A stretch of DNA of 64,000 nt from Nemertoderma westbladi (lineage: Eukaryota > Xenacoelomorpha > Nemertodermatida > Nemertodermatidae), in the NCBI GenBank assembly GCA_032718475.1, contig JAUCBJ010007585.1:31265-95264 (forward strand). The letters run 5' to 3'. A model generated the notes under the pieces. That model was not told where the DNA came from and made no database searches. It saw only the letters and a program-made list of their open reading frames with translations. The position numbers were made by a program, and so were the translations under genes. The stretch's first letter is position 1. Every line of letters starts with the position of its first letter. Shown here in pieces: positions 63,390 to 64,000 of the stretch.

Positions 63390-64000
63390 TAGGGAACCTA
63401 TAGGATTAAACCTATCAATAACAGTATTACCGCGTGTCACTACCCGGCGCTTATAATCGTAGCGCACAGTGACCCCCGCATTCTCAGGACGTTTCCTTTC
63501 TTCCCATGCGAGGTGACGTAGACGTCCTTCCTCACGTCGCACTGAAGGGTGAACATCTGGCTTGATATACACCTTACCGAACCGATCATCGCCCTTTAGG
63601 TTCTTTGCTGCAGCCAAGATCTTGCTACGGTGGCCAGGGCTATGTATGGTTATTAGCAGAGGCCTGATTCTATTGGGAGAACCACTGCCGAGACTTGGCC
63701 TCCCGTCAGCAACACGCCCCTGACCCAGTTCTCTTCCCAGTCGTTTTATTTCCCATCCGGGCAACGCGCTTATTAGGTCCTCGCATTTTAAAACCTTTAG
63801 TAAATCTCCCACCTCTTGTAGGTCGTCACTTCCGTCACGTTCAACCAACCCAGTTATCACGATATTGCTCGCTCGTTCCTTGGAATCAATCCGCTCGATA
63901 TATTCCTGTTGTCTTCCGATAATCGCGAATGCGTCGTCCAGTTTCCCGGATAGTTTCGCGACATGTTCTTTCTCTGTCCTAAGGTCCTCCCGTAGTTCCC
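63387..64000 (-). CDS. LINE ORF1 (partial), RNA-binding L1-like protein
   Basis: The frame is open from the window edge to TAG 63389-63387, about 204 codons visible; its start is outside. Residues nearest the edge form a charged helix with heptad spacing (coiled coil, E-K-E-H-V-A-K-L ... I-E-R-I-D-S-K). An RRM-like strand N-I-V-I-T-G-L-V-E follows, then R-P-L-L-I-T-I and a basic C-terminal domain with P-S-V-R-R-E-E. This order, coiled coil, RRM and CTD, is that of L1-type ORF1p, a trimeric RNA chaperone. The listed first residue at 63860 is a GTG inside the frame and not the start. Confidence 0.8.
   Translation of the reverse strand, partial: ELREDLRTEKEHVAKLSGKLDDAFAIIGRQQEYIERIDSKERASNIVITGLVERDGSDDLQEVGDLLKVLKCEDLISALPGWEIKRLGRELGQGRVADGRPSLGSGSPNRIRPLLITIHSPGHRSKILAAAKNLKGDDRFGKVYIKPDVHPSVRREEGRLRHLAWEERKRPENAGVTVRYDYKRRVVTRGNTVIDRFNPIGSL

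Larger units (their letters stand above)
60008..64000 (-). mobile_element. L1-like LINE, 5' end beyond window
   Basis: On the minus strand: ORF1 with coiled coil and RRM-like region (from beyond 64000 to 63387), ORF2 endonuclease-RT (to 60291), then a 3' UTR ending in a (CTAA)n tail at about 60008-60032. ORF1 and ORF2 are in the same frame with one TAG between. The RT, nuclease and C-terminal zinc motif all appear readable. Confidence 0.85.

Overview
The window is animal nuclear DNA, most likely from a non-model invertebrate. There is no operon structure, and nearly all recognisable coding sequence belongs to metazoan retroelement families: Ty3/Gypsy, BEL/Pao, CR1/L2-like LINEs, an L1-like LINE and a tRNA-derived SINE. 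The rest is AT-rich, with MITEs, palindromes, minisatellites and unusually long G/C homopolymers. I cannot name the species from the sequence.

Layout. 0.4-2.2 kb: LINE scraps and a SINE. 3.7-11.2 kb: a decayed plus-strand LINE with a 2A-like N-terminus, split at 3.9-7.9 kb by a young minus-strand Gypsy element. That element has identical 195-bp LTRs, a 5-bp target duplication and a textbook -1 frameshift signal. 11.3-13.4 kb: a broken copy of an unrecognised gene. 14.1-15.6 kb: a Gypsy gag/protease remnant. 15.8-20.2 kb, 21.1-23.8 kb and 54.8-59.6 kb: three copies (A, C, B) of a large non-coding repeat built from palindromes. C carries a 993-bp TIR element and B a 419-bp Mutator-like MITE. 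23.9-26.8 kb: the long copy of the unrecognised gene. Its product has a coiled-coil-like N-terminus, eight 40-residue Q/P-rich repeats and four divergent cold-shock-like domains.

27.0-36.1 kb: a degenerate BEL/Pao element (BEL1, minus strand), followed 3' of its integrase by an ORF with an RNase D/EXD-like exonuclease fold. 37.1-48.9 kb: a second, internally deleted BEL copy (BEL2) with a decayed version of the same ORF in the same place. An intact CR1/L2-like LINE is inserted in it. 49.0-54.2 kb: a second, degenerate Gypsy with LTRs. 60.0-64.0 kb: an L1-like LINE running off the window, with ORF1 and ORF2 in one frame separated by a single TAG.

Most novel items: the BEL/Pao family with a recurrent exonuclease-like 3' ORF; the two-copy gene encoding tandem cold-shock-like domains; the Gypsy frameshift module; and the palindromic A/B/C repeat family. 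Most ORFs are damaged. The clearest exceptions are the 990-aa LINE ORF and the 975-codon cold-shock-like ORF, and the latter has lost its original ATG.
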